From positions 14,508,001 through 14,572,000 of the forward strand of contig NC_079515.1 of NCBI RefSeq assembly GCF_000801105.2: a DNA stretch of 64,000 nucleotides. Reading direction: 5' to 3'. Origin of the DNA: Raphanus sativus. Taxonomy: Eukaryota; Streptophyta; Magnoliopsida; Brassicales; Brassicaceae. Positions 1 through 10,070 of this stretch are shown here, piece after piece; within the stretch, counting starts at the first letter, position 1, and the number at the start of each line of letters is the position of its first letter. Both the position numbers and the translations under genes were made by a program. The notes beneath the pieces were generated by a model, which was given only the letters and a program-made list of their open reading frames with translations, was not told where the DNA came from and made no database searches.

Positions 1-153
1 TCATTAATCTAGTCAGATATTGTTTACATGTATAAATATTAAATATATTTATACATATAAATTATTTTTGAACAGATGAATAAATATACCTATTCTAGTA
101 TATTTATTTTATTAATATTTATACCCGTACATGACCACGGAAAAATCACCTAG
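1..153 (+). mobile_element. Helitron 3' end (fragment)
   Basis: The sequence ends in a short hairpin (CCGT...ACGG around 125-140) followed about ten bases later by CTAG at 150-153 and a T. This is the classic Helitron 3' terminus. The same tail style (AATATTTATAYCCG, hairpin, ATCACCTAGT) is seen at 29235, so the two copies look like one family. The 5' end lies outside the window. The AT-rich stretch from 154 to 291 shows no gene. Confidence 0.5.
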
Positions 154-291
154 TAAATATATAGTTAGCAATCAAAATTATTCTAAATGATCTTAAATAT
201 AATAATTCAGATTTTCTTATATATTTTGATTATATGTATATTGGATTATACACCATAAGGGGAAAAAATAATAAGCAAACTAAATATTAAA

Positions 292-391
292 NNNNNNNNN
301 NNNNNNNNNNNNNNNNNNNNNNNNNNNNNNNNNNNNNNNNNNNNNNNNNNNNNNNNNNNNNNNNNNNNNNNNNNNNNNNNNNNNNNNNNNN
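292..391. other. Assembly gap (100 N)
   Basis: Exactly 100 N, the conventional placeholder for a gap of unknown size. It separates AT-rich Helitron flank from a reverse-transcriptase fragment, so the missing 3' part of the Tat-like element (rest of RT, RNaseH, integrase, 3' LTR) may lie here. Confidence 0.97.
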
Positions 392-477
392 CTTTCCCAG
401 CTGGTCGGCGAACATCCGATTGACAAAGCCGCTGGTAGGTTGCTCCGGCGTTTTTCAGTCCGAAGGGCATCACCTTA
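392..477 (-). pseudogene. Reverse transcriptase fragment (Tat-type), distal to the insertion
   Basis: Read on the minus strand from 477, this short piece encodes the MPFGLKNAGATYQR block of a Ty3/gypsy reverse transcriptase and runs into the N gap. It is the continuation of the RT that ends at 10071. The CCTTA at 473-477 is repeated at 10071-10075 as the target-site duplication of the nested element. Confidence 0.85.
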
Positions 478-2098
478 TGATATACCATGGATTTTACCCG
501 TTTTTAACCATGGTATACTAGTATTTTTATATTAATATAATTTTGTTTTCTAGCCTGTTAGATATGTTTTCAGGTTCAGGAGCATTTCGTGAGAAAGTGA
601 TGTTTTTGGGAGCATTTTGGAGTACAAAGATGATACACCCGAGTTGACCATTCAAGAATAAGTCGGAAGTCCACACATTGTGATTACAATCGATCGATAC
701 TCATCCTGAGTCGTCGATCGATGCAGCTGAGAAGATCGCGTACTAGAAGATTATAATCGATCGATACACATTCAGTGTTGTCGATTGATATCGAGGACGG
801 ATTGGTTTAGAGCCGACACTTCACCAAGACTTCACCAAATTACGAGATTGCCCTGACGAGTTTTTAACCTAATGGAAATGCTTAAATACTCCTGCAAAGT
901 CTTTTTGACGGCAAATTTGAAACCTTTGAAGCTTTGAAACTTTTCACAACCAAGCAGAGAGTGTGAGAGAGGAAGCGAGAGTTTTATTTGTTGAGAGAGA
1001 TTGGAGAGATTTCTCATCTCCTTTTGTATTTCTACTTATTCTATTGTCGATCGATATCGAGGACGGATTGGTTTAGCCGACTACTTCACCAAGACTTCAC
1101 CAAATTACGAGATTGCCCCTGACGAGTTTTTAACCTAATGGAAATGCTTAAATACTCCTGCAAAGTCTTTTGACGGCAAGTTTTGAAACCCTTTGAAGCT
1201 TGAAGCTTTTCACAACCAAAGCAGAGAGTGTGAGAGAGAGAGACTAGAGTTTTATTTGTTTGAGAGAGATTGGAGAGATTTCTCATCTCCTTTTGTATTT
1301 TACTTTATTCTATCTATGCAATTCTTTCATCTATCTATTGTTATGAATTGTTTAGCTATGTCTGAGTAGTCTACTTGTTAGATCTAGGGTTTAAATAGGT
1401 TTGTGGAATTAACTCCAAGCTATATTGCTAAGTTGTGATACTCATCAAATGGATTGTACCCTATGCTTGTTTTAGAGTAGCTAACTAGAACATAGATCAC
1501 TAGGATCTTAGATTATCTTGAATTGTCCATTTGAGCGATGCATGTTTCCGTTGAGAAAAACGACAGTTCCTCCTTGAGACCTCGCGGTCATATTCGGTTC
1601 GCACCTAGGCAGATCTAGAAGCCGTCGATCGATACCACTGGTAAATCGATCGGTGCCGCGAAAGGTGTATCGCTCGATATCTCAAAAGGATATCGACCGA
1701 CTCTTTTTCTGAGTCATCATGCGAAAGGTGTGGCCAGAGATCTAGATATTTTAACCAGTGATTCATTCACATATGTTAAGCGGCTGAGATCTATAGTATC
1801 ATGCAAGCAACTTATTTAAGCATTTATAGAGATTATAATCTCCATCCTGAATAGAAACCCTATGTCTAGCACTCTTTATCCCATTTAAACAACCCTTCAT
1901 ATTGTTAGTTGGAGCAACTGCCTTGCTCATTTTAGGATTTGTTATTTTTATTTCCATCATATAAACCAACCTACCTAGGATTGATTAGTAGATTTTATTT
2001 AATTGGTTCCCTAGCTCCTCGTGATTCGATCCCTAAGTACTACAGCTGTACCTCTTATTTGAGAGAGTAAGCTCTACTGGGTAATTTGAGCACTATCA
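478..2098 (+). repeat. 5' LTR of the TCGATCGA element
   Basis: 1621 bp, starting TGATATACC and ending GCACTATCA. It is 265 bp longer than the 3' LTR because it carries an internal tandem duplication (778-1309); without that the lengths agree. Many small differences from the 3' LTR show the insertion is visibly older than the element at 32073-45277. Confidence 0.93.
778..1309 (+). repeat. 266-bp tandem duplication inside the 5' LTR
   Basis: The segment beginning TTGTCGAT(T/C)GATATCGAGG at 778 is repeated from 1044, with scattered substitutions and short indels. The 3' LTR holds one copy (from about 9014). Either the duplication arose after insertion, or the 3' LTR lost it. Confidence 0.9.
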
Positions 2099-2100
2099 AA

Positions 2101-2119
2101 TTTGGCGTCGTTGCCGGGA
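2101..2119 (+). other. Primer-binding site (tRNA-Asp type)
   Basis: Two bases after the 5' LTR lies TTTGGCGTCGTTGCCGGGA. It resembles the TGGCGCCGTTGCCGGGGA site used by Athila and relatives, with a C-to-T change and one G fewer. Confidence 0.8.
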
Positions 2120-2209
2120 GCTTTGATCGCCATTAGATTTAATCTTATTAATCTTAGGTTTTCTTTTATCCCCTTTCTTATTTAAATTTTTTCTTGTCTT
2201 TTCAGGTAC

Positions 2210-3827
2210 ATGCACAGCAGTACCAGAAGCAACAAGGGAAATCAACTATTATTCTCAGAGGATCCTGCACACTTGGAACGCTCAATCCGCAAAAGACCTA
2301 CGCTCCGCATCGATCGATAGAACCGCATTACCGTCGACTGACACGTTCAACGTGTCGACCGACACTCCGACCGCACCGTCGACCGATACTGTTCACCGAT
2401 CTACATCGATCGATACTTCTAACCGTATACCGATCGACACTACGCGAAGCATGGTCGCGATTATCATTCTCACGCAGGGCGAGAATGGAAACCTGTATGA
2501 CCAAGATGGTCATCTGCGTAATGCAACAGGTCAGAAACTAGATGCACAGGGAAACATAATCCCTGAAATTGAAGCTGAGGCTACAGGAGAAGCTCAAACA
2601 CGATCGTTGGCAGACTATAACCGTCCAGACGAGTACTACACCAACAGATCAGCTATTCGACTTCCAGAGATTCAGAAGCCGAACTTCGAGCTCAAGCCTC
2701 AGTACTACTCTCTCGTGTCTCAGATACCTTATTCTGGGCAATCACACGAGCATCCTATGGACCATCTGGAGAGGTTCGAGGATCTTATCGCTGCTATTCG
2801 TATGGATGGAGTCCCCGAGGACTACCTACTCTGCAAGCTCTTCAAATACTCACTGATTGGAGAAGCTTCGCACTGGTTCAAGCAGCTACCTACAGGATCA
2901 CTGACATCCTGGGCCGACATCAAAAACGCCTTCCTGCGTAATTTCTTTGATGAGGCACGCGCTGAAGACTTGAGGAGCAAAATAGCCACTTTCGCGCAAA
3001 AGCCTAGTGAGACTTTTAAAGACGCGTGGATAGATTCAAGTTCTTCCAGCGAGACTGTCCACACCATGGATTCAATGAAGTGCAGCTATAAAGCACTTTT
3101 ACAGAGGTATCGCCTTAAGGTATCAGATGGCTCTTGATACTGCTAGTGAGGGAAACTTTAACACTAGGAATCCAAGAGAGGCTGTGAGACTTATTGAGAA
3201 CCTAGCCAACAGCAGAAGCACCAAGAACACTGACTCTGACAAGAAGAAATCGGTTGCAGCCATAGGTGAAGACCAGATGAATGAAGTCAGAACCAAGATA
3301 GATGCATTACATGCTTTCTGGGATAACCAGTCTGCTCAGCTGAAGAAGGAGAGGCTAGAGAGGATGATACAGAGGAAGATGTGAACTACATTGGAGGTAC
3401 TGGATTTCAAAGATATGGAAACCAGAGTGGAAACAGAAACTTTTTTGGCAGTGGTCAGAAGAGTAACTACAACCAGAGTTCACAGTATCAGAAACCCTTC
3501 ACCAACACAAGGAACTACGGCAACTCAGCTTACCAAAACCCACCACCACCCACCCAAGAGAGTAAGTTTGATGCCATGATTGATAGAGTTCTGGAAGGTC
3601 AGCAGAAGCTTACAGTAGACTTCAATGGGAAGATTGATTCTGTCTTTAACAATCTGACCACGAGGATAGATACCATCTGCACTCAAGTTAAGAAACTTGA
3701 GACACAGATTGTCCAAACTGAAGACTCTATCAGGAGGATTGGAACTTCTAAGGAAGTAGGGGAAGGAAATAGGAGACACCACGTCAATGCTATCATAGAT
3801 GATGATTTCTGGCAAGTGGTGAAATAG
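2210..3827 (+). pseudogene. Degenerate gag
   Basis: Capsid-type polyprotein of the TCGATCGA element. Translation starts at the ATG at 2210 (MHSSTRSNKG...), shifts frame near 2300, and continues through a capsid-like retrotransposon gag domain at about 2640-3330 (HPMDHLERFEDL, EASHWFKQLP, WADIKNAFLRNFF). Further frameshifts lie near 3030, 3090 and 3350, with a TAA in the capsid region. From 3381 a Gln/Asn-rich segment and a short coiled-coil-like stretch follow, ending at a TAG at 3825. No CCHC zinc knuckle is visible. The early part is Ser-Ile-Asp and Ser-Thr-Asp rich because the TCGATCGAC motif is translated. It cannot make a normal Gag now. Confidence 0.8.
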
Positions 3828-5549
3828 GAGAAGCTACAAGAAGGAGACTTTGAAGTGGAAAGTTCGCTAAGTCTCGGTGGATCACAATGGTGTCGATCGA
3901 CACCAACTAGTCCACATCGATCGACATCGACGATGTCTTATCCGGACACGCTTGCAGACTGCAACACGGTTAGGATTTTGACACATGCTGAGTTCACGGC
4001 TTCTCACCCATACCCACCCACCCACACCTACGGAGATATCGACCGACGAGACGAGCCACTCATCGATCGACACAACGAAGAGAACCGTATCGATCGATCC
4101 TATTCTCCACCTATCGATCGACACGCACCTCTTATATACCGAGTGCAACTACCATCGAAAGACAGCAACCGAATCAATGCACTCAGACCCACACAGAAAC
4201 CACAAGCTATCCCTACCGAAATAACTAGTAACCCTTCAGACACTACACCTATATCAGAAGTAACTGAAGGAAGAAGGTTAAGGAGTCGGAAGGAGAAGAT
4301 TCCTAAGAACCTTAAGAGGGAAGCTATTGAAAAGGAGATTGATGGTTTCACTAAGAGAGTTATCGGAATCCCACTAAAGAAACCTTTTGAGGAGGTTTAT
4401 TTCACAAAGAGATTGTGGATGTTCTTCAGAGAAACAAGGGAGACTGAAACTGACATTAGGAGAAGGTTTGACAACGTCAGAGAAGAGATGAGGAAAAGGA
4501 TTACTTTGCTAAAGAAGAGTGATCCTGGGAAGTTTGCAATACCCTGAGTGGTACAAGGTATTGAATTTCCTCACGCACTATGTGACATTCGTTCATCAGT
4601 CAGTATTTTACCAAAGGTCATGGCAGACCATCTGGGCCTGCAAGTAGAGCCTTCACCACAGATCTTTACTTTCGTGGATTACTCTCAGAGAAACTCTGGA
4701 GGCTTCATCAAAGACCTAGAGGTACACATTGGTGATGCTATAGTCCCTGTGGATTTTCATGTCCTAGACATTAAGTTAAATTGGAACTCTTCCCTCTTAC
4801 TTGGAAGAGCCTTTATGGCTACAGTAAGAGCCATATGTGACATGAAGACCAACAGGATGTGCTTGACTATGATAGATCCAGATATCCACTACGACCCTGT
4901 CAAGCTTGACAAACCACCAGCCAAATTAGTGGTAAAGGAAGATGATACTGGTATCATCGCAGTTTGTCATTGTGAAGTTGAGTACGAGACATAGTACTCG
5001 GGATAGATCGACAGTACTTTGACGTCATAGATCGACACATTCAAGTCAGAGGAGATCGACAACAACTATGGATCATCGATCGACAGAGACCCACCGGATG
5101 ATGAACTCGATCTACCAGATCATTGCTACCCGAATTTCGCCATCCCACCCAACCGAAAGCAAGATGATTACTCAATAAGGAGTTGGGCAGATAGCGGATT
5201 TCATGAGAGTTTTGCAGTAGACACAGCCACCTCTTTCCACAGTGGAGACCACAGTGAAGAATATGATGAAGACTATTGGGAAGAGAGAGCTTGGGAAATC
5301 TACTTGGAGAATGACAGATTTGCACCACAATCGATCGACAACAAACGCCCATCATCGATCGATTATCTACTTCATCCAGCAAAACGACATCGTCCATCGA
5401 TCGACATTGCCAGTATAATATCAATCAATATTAACCTGGACGACTTAAAGGACAAAATCGGAATTTCATCGATTAGGGCAACACATGGGTATAAAAGGTT
5501 GACGACCCAAGCCACGAAATTTCAAAACTTTTCACCTTCTACCCAGTAG
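3828..5549 (+). pseudogene. Gag tail and retropepsin-like protease region, interrupted
   Basis: This keeps the frame of the upstream segment (3381 on), broken by single stops at 3825 (TAG), 4545 (TGA) and 4992 (TAG). The piece at 3855-4544 is full of Ile-Asp-Arg blocks from TCGATCGAC copies, then becomes basic and charged. The piece at 4548-4994 is an aspartic-protease fold: ALCDIRSSVSILPK near its start matches the D-x-G-S-S active site except that Gly is Arg, and LLLGRAFM matches the ILGRPFL block. A degraded spacer runs to 5549 with more SID repeats. Point stops in an otherwise open frame suggest mutation after or shortly before insertion. Protease activity is unlikely with the altered active site. 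Confidence 0.75.
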
Positions 5550-5573
5550 CTTCCAGCATTCAGAGATTCATCA

Positions 5574-7334
5574 ATGGAAGACTGCAACAACATGTTCAAT
5601 CGATCAAACAGTGCAGCTAGACGTGCATCATCGATCGCCACCACCACACACCCATCGATCGACACCTTCAACAGAGCTCAACCGAGATCTCATGAACCTT
5701 ATGATATCAGGAATGTTTCACTAACACCTGATGAATTTGGAATCTTCAGGGACACAGATGGCTATGCAAAAGCTATGGATGGAAGAGTTCTGCACATAAC
5801 CAGAGAAGACATAGCAAACATCCTCCAAGTTGCCAATGGACCAGAAAACCTGTTCACACAGCAACGTAGCTATCCAAACATCCTGCAACATGTCCAGGAC
5901 AACCACAACACCAACACAAGGGAGGATCCAGTTCCACAACACTTCGGTCCACCTCGACATTCACAATCGATCGACATCGTTTCAACACCGTCGATCGACG
6001 GCGGATATCCAGGATCGATCGACAGACCGAGAGTCCGATCCCCCGACAGACGACTGGAGTTTGGACGACGTGCCTTCACTACCGATGGATCCAGGAGATT
6101 CAAGTGGGAGGCTAAGGATGAATATGGTGTCTACAGAGATGAGTTTGACTATGCTAGAGGATTTGATGGTGAAGTCATCCATGTTACCAAGGAGCAAGTA
6201 AAGAGACTTTTGGATAGAGCATCCTTTTTTCACAAAGGTTGCTTACAACTTCCAATACACACACGCCCTTCCCATGCATACACACCACCACCAGTGCCCT
6301 ACAGTAGAGAGGAGGTGGATGATATGGTGACTGATGTATGGAGAGCTCAGGCGCACCTTGAGGCAAACATGCGCACATTGGTGGAAGACACTTTCCAGCC
6401 TTTGGATGTCAGTTACAATTATTTCCGGAATGATATGGCTGAGATAAGAGTGGAGCTTGGAAACATATTAACCACGCTTGAGAAAGAGGCTACACCACCA
6501 GTATCGACCGACAGAGTACCTGTACCATCGATCGACATCGGCAAGACTACATCCATGGACCGACCGGAATGTTCATCACCTAAGAAAGATGAATGGGAGG
6601 TTGCTTACATCAATACACGGATTGGAGACGTCTACAACCCTCTCAACAACAATGTCGAATGGTTAAGCAAGAGGATCGATCTTCTTCAGAAAGAGTTGGA
6701 CACAATTCGCCAGAATGACCAAGCTCAGAATACTACTTTTCCATCGATTGACAGGCCAAGACCAACATCGATCGATAGCGAGCCACCACCAGCAAGAGGA
6801 CCAGGCACTACCGCAGCAGTTGACGAACTTAAACTTGAGCTGTATGACGCCATGGATGCTATGGAAAGAAGACTCAACGGGACCTGTGATACCATTGACT
6901 ACACTGTTAACGAAAGGGTTAACAGCCTCTGCAGAACTACTCGCCACATGAAGGGCAATATACGTGCTCTGCAGTACCAAAGACAGTGTTCACAATCGAT
7001 CGACGCAAGGGATTCTGCGTCGACCGACAGACCCGTTAGCGAAGTGACCGACGCGCATCTCGTAGCATCGATCGACATTGAGTCTTTAGCAGACCGAGAT
7101 CAGTTTATTATGGACAGGATCGATGCATTACAGAGTGAGCTAAGGTTATTGTCCGTACACACCTACCAGACCATTGACAAGGAAGTTGACAAAATCGAAT
7201 ACATCGAGAATTCTGTGAGGAAACTTCAAGATACAGTCCTCCAGATAGATAAGAAGCAACTACGAGCAGACGATGCCACAAGAAGCTTCGTCGCCACATG
7301 GTTCAACAGTAGGAGACAAAAGATTGATGATTGA
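5574..7334 (+). CDS. 586-aa ORF of unknown function with duplicated ~35-aa module
   Basis: The longest open frame in the element, uninterrupted from ATG 5574 to TGA 7332-7334, and in the same frame as the pseudogene upstream. It lies where a pol or envelope-position gene would sit, but no RT, integrase or membrane segment is visible. Two copies of one module occur: about residues 45-78 (DEFGIFRDTDGYAKAMDG) and 183-218 (DEYGVYRDEFDYARGFDG), each followed by V-[LI]-H-[IV]-T-[RK]-E. The rest is hydrophilic, with Ser-Ile-Asp triplets at TCGATCGAC copies and heptad-like stretches (about 255-300, 350-385, 420-470, 510-570) that suggest coiled coils. I do not recognise a characterised family. Survival of this long frame beside broken gag and protease is notable. 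Confidence 0.6.
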   Translation: MEDCNNMFNRSNSAARRASSIATTTHPSIDTFNRAQPRSHEPYDIRNVSLTPDEFGIFRDTDGYAKAMDGRVLHITREDIANILQVANGPENLFTQQRSYPNILQHVQDNHNTNTREDPVPQHFGPPRHSQSIDIVSTPSIDGGYPGSIDRPRVRSPDRRLEFGRRAFTTDGSRRFKWEAKDEYGVYRDEFDYARGFDGEVIHVTKEQVKRLLDRASFFHKGCLQLPIHTRPSHAYTPPPVPYSREEVDDMVTDVWRAQAHLEANMRTLVEDTFQPLDVSYNYFRNDMAEIRVELGNILTTLEKEATPPVSTDRVPVPSIDIGKTTSMDRPECSSPKKDEWEVAYINTRIGDVYNPLNNNVEWLSKRIDLLQKELDTIRQNDQAQNTTFPSIDRPRPTSIDSEPPPARGPGTTAAVDELKLELYDAMDAMERRLNGTCDTIDYTVNERVNSLCRTTRHMKGNIRALQYQRQCSQSIDARDSASTDRPVSEVTDAHLVASIDIESLADRDQFIMDRIDALQSELRLLSVHTYQTIDKEVDKIEYIENSVRKLQDTVLQIDKKQLRADDATRSFVATWFNSRRQKIDD

Positions 7335-8700
7335 TGTCCGGCAATCAGCAGTTTCTGCACCCCATGAGTCACTCACCTACCACAGTCAAGCTAAATGACT
7401 TTAACCAAGCGCTGAGTGGGAGGCAACCCACTATTAGGTTTTCTTTTTCTTTATTTTATTTTATTTTCTTTTTGCTTTTATTTTTCGATTTTATTTTGCA
7501 GTTTTTATTTAAGATCCAAATAGAATGATAATTCCATCGACCGACATTCAACATTCATATCGCTCGACACCACACGACCATTACTAACGATCGACGTAGA
7601 CCACTACGAATCGATCGACATCTTGTCGATCAGGTTTATTCATTCTAACTTGTTATATTTATTATGTTTTATTTATTTACCTCACCACAGGATGTTACAC
7701 TGGGACAGTGTAATTTAAGTCTGGGGGGGAGTTTACTAATATGTGTTTTTATTTTAGTTTTTATTTTTCAAATTTATTTTTCGCATAAGTATTAAATAGG
7801 AACATTGATATGGATTATTATTTGATTGTCTGACCACTCTTTAGCACCATTCTAGATTAATAATTGCAGATAGTACTAAAGATGCTAAAGTGGATCAACT
7901 TGCTATCTATATTCACTAGCTAAGATTGTTTGAAGGAACCAAAGCTGACCTCCAACACTAATACTGACTTATTTGCCTGTATTGGGGCTTGGATATCACT
8001 GGATCGGAATCCTCTTACAAGTCTGGAAGGTAAAAAGTCTGTGTGTTTCTGGTTCCCTTACTTTGCTCTCTTCGGCATCTCGAGATCTAAGTTTATGTTA
8101 TAAAAGATTGAAATGATTTCTTGAGAGGCAGAGGGATAGGTAAATTACCTGCGACCCCATTATTCTAAATCTCGAGGATGATCACACATTGTGGAAACGA
8201 GGTATAGGTAAATTACCTGAGACCCCATTAATCGCTACACTTTGTCAAAAATGTATGAGTTACAATGCAAATGTCAATGAGATGGACTAGATGACCTTTG
8301 TGACATCGAAACCTATTGAAATTGAAACTAATAAGAGATTCAGTGAAGAGAGAAGAGGGGAGAAAGGGATCAGAGAAGACTACCTGTGTGTTCAGATACT
8401 TGTTTGAGTTGAATCCATGTGTTCTTTGATCGATACTCCCAAGGTAAAGCCTGCACTTTATTTTATGTTAAGAAATGAGATTAGTAGAGGGGAATGTCAG
8501 ATGAGAAATGCTAAGTTGTTGACTAGATGAGTTTAGTTGCTAAGCTAGGATAAGGCATGATGAACTTCTGTGATTAGGATTTTAGACATGAATTGCAAAC
8601 TCATAGAGTGATGACTTCAATATATTGAATCCTTGAGTTCCTGCTATTTCCAAACCTTTTCCAAAGACTACTGTTTTTGCTTGAGGACAAGCAAAGGAGT
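7335..8700 (+). other. 3' non-coding region of the TCGATCGA element
   Basis: There is no gene here. It contains T-rich sequence after the ORF, several TCGATCGAC/TCGACCGAC copies at 7536-7625, an internal polypurine-tract copy (7717-7730), and a 27-bp direct repeat at 8136-8162 and 8204-8230. The repeat is ATAGGTAAATTACCTG followed by GACCCCATTA, and contains the perfect palindrome AGGTAAATTACCT. It ends with the conserved TTGAGGACAAGCAA before the terminal PPT. Confidence 0.75.
7717..7730 (+). other. Internal polypurine-tract copy
   Basis: AAGTCTGGGGGGGA is nearly identical to the terminal PPT at 8701-8713, about 985 bp downstream. It could prime additional plus-strand synthesis; that role is inference. 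Confidence 0.6.
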
Positions 8701-8714
8701 AAGTCTGGGGGAGT
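8701..8714 (+). other. Terminal polypurine tract
   Basis: AAGTCTGGGGGAG directly precedes the TGATATACC start of the 3' LTR, as expected for the plus-strand primer of an LTR retrotransposon. Confidence 0.85.
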
Positions 8715-10070
8715 TGATATACCATGGATTTTACCCGTTTTTAACCATGGTATACTAGTATTTTATTATATATTTAATCTGTTTTCTAGCCTGTTAGGTA
8801 TGTTTTCAGATTCAGGAGCATTTCGTGAGAAAGTGATGTTTTCGGAGCATTTTGGAGTACAAGAGATGATACACCCGAGTTGACCATTCAAGACTAAGTC
8901 GGAAGTCAACATTGCGATTACAATCGATCGATACTCATCCTAAGTCGTCGATCGATGCAGCTGAGAAGATCCGCGTACTAGAAGATTATAATCGATCGAT
9001 ACACATTCAGTGTTGTCGATCGATATCGAGGACGGATTGGTTTAGCCGACTACTTCACCAAGACTTCACCAAATTACGAGATTGCCCCTGACGAGTTTTT
9101 AACCTAATGGAAATGCTTAAATACTCCTGCAAAGTCTTTTTGACGGCAAGTTTTGAAACCCTTTGAAGCTTGAAGCTTTTCACAACCAAAGCAGAGAGTG
9201 TGAGAGAGAGACTAGAGTTTTATTTGTTTGAGAGAGATTGGAGAGATTTCTCATCTCCTTTTGTATTTCTACTTTATTCTATCTATGCAATTCTTTCATC
9301 TATCTATTGTTATGAATTGTTTAGCTATGTCTGAGTAGTCTACTTGTTAGATATAGGGTTTAAATAGGTTTGTGGGATTAACCCCAAGCTATAATTGCTA
9401 AGTTGTGATACTCATCAAATGGATTGTACCCTATGCTTGTTTTAGAGTAGCTAACTAGAACATAGATCACTAGGATCTTAGATTATCTTGAATTATCCAT
9501 TTGAGCGATGCTTGTTTCCCGTTGAGAAGAACGACAGTTCCTCCTTGAGACCTCGCGGTCATATTCGGTTCGCGCCTAGGCAGATCTAGAAGCCGTCGAT
9601 CGATACCCTACTGGTAAATCGATCGGCGCCGCGAAAGGTGTATCGCTCGATATCTCAAAAGGATATCGACCGACTCTTTTTCTGTGTCATCATGCGAAAG
9701 GTGTGGCCAGAGATCTAGATATTTTAACCAGTGATTCATTCACATATGTTAAGCGGCTGAGATCTATAGTATCATGCAAGCAACTTAAAGCATTTATAGA
9801 GATTATAATCTCCATCCCTGAATAGAAACCCTATGTCTAGCACTCTTTATCTCATTTAAACAACCCTTCATATTGTTAGTTGGAGCAACTGCCTTGCTCA
9901 TTTTAGGATTTGTTATTTTTATTTCCATCATATAAACCAACCTTGCCTAGGATTGATTAGTAGATTTTAGTTAATTGGTTCCCTAGCTCCTCGTGATACG
10001 ATCCCTAAGTACTACAGCTGTACCTCTTATTTGAGAGAGTTAGCTCTACTGGGTAATTTGAGCACTATCA
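8715..10070 (+). repeat. 3' LTR of the TCGATCGA element
   Basis: 1356 bp, TGATATACC...CACTATCA, followed by the CCTTA target duplication. It contains TCGATCGA copies near 8922, 8948, 8990, 9015 and 9597, at the same relative places as in the 5' LTR. Confidence 0.93.

Larger units (their letters stand above)
478..10070 (+). mobile_element. Non-autonomous Athila-like LTR retrotransposon rich in TCGATCGA
   Basis: This is a complete element. The LTRs (478-2098 and 8715-10070) begin TGATATACC and end CACTATCA, and a perfect 5-bp target duplication CCTTA flanks it (473-477, 10071-10075). A tRNA-Asp-type primer site follows the 5' LTR and a polypurine tract precedes the 3' LTR. The interior holds a degenerate gag, a retropepsin-like region and a 586-aa ORF, but no reverse transcriptase, RNaseH or integrase is recognisable. 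The element must therefore have moved with enzymes supplied in trans. The octamer TCGATCGA and variants TCGAYCGAY occur roughly thirty or more times through LTRs and interior. The relation to Athila is inferred from the PBS, the PPT context (TTGAGGACAAG then AAGTCTGGGGGAG) and the gag/PR style. Confidence 0.88.
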
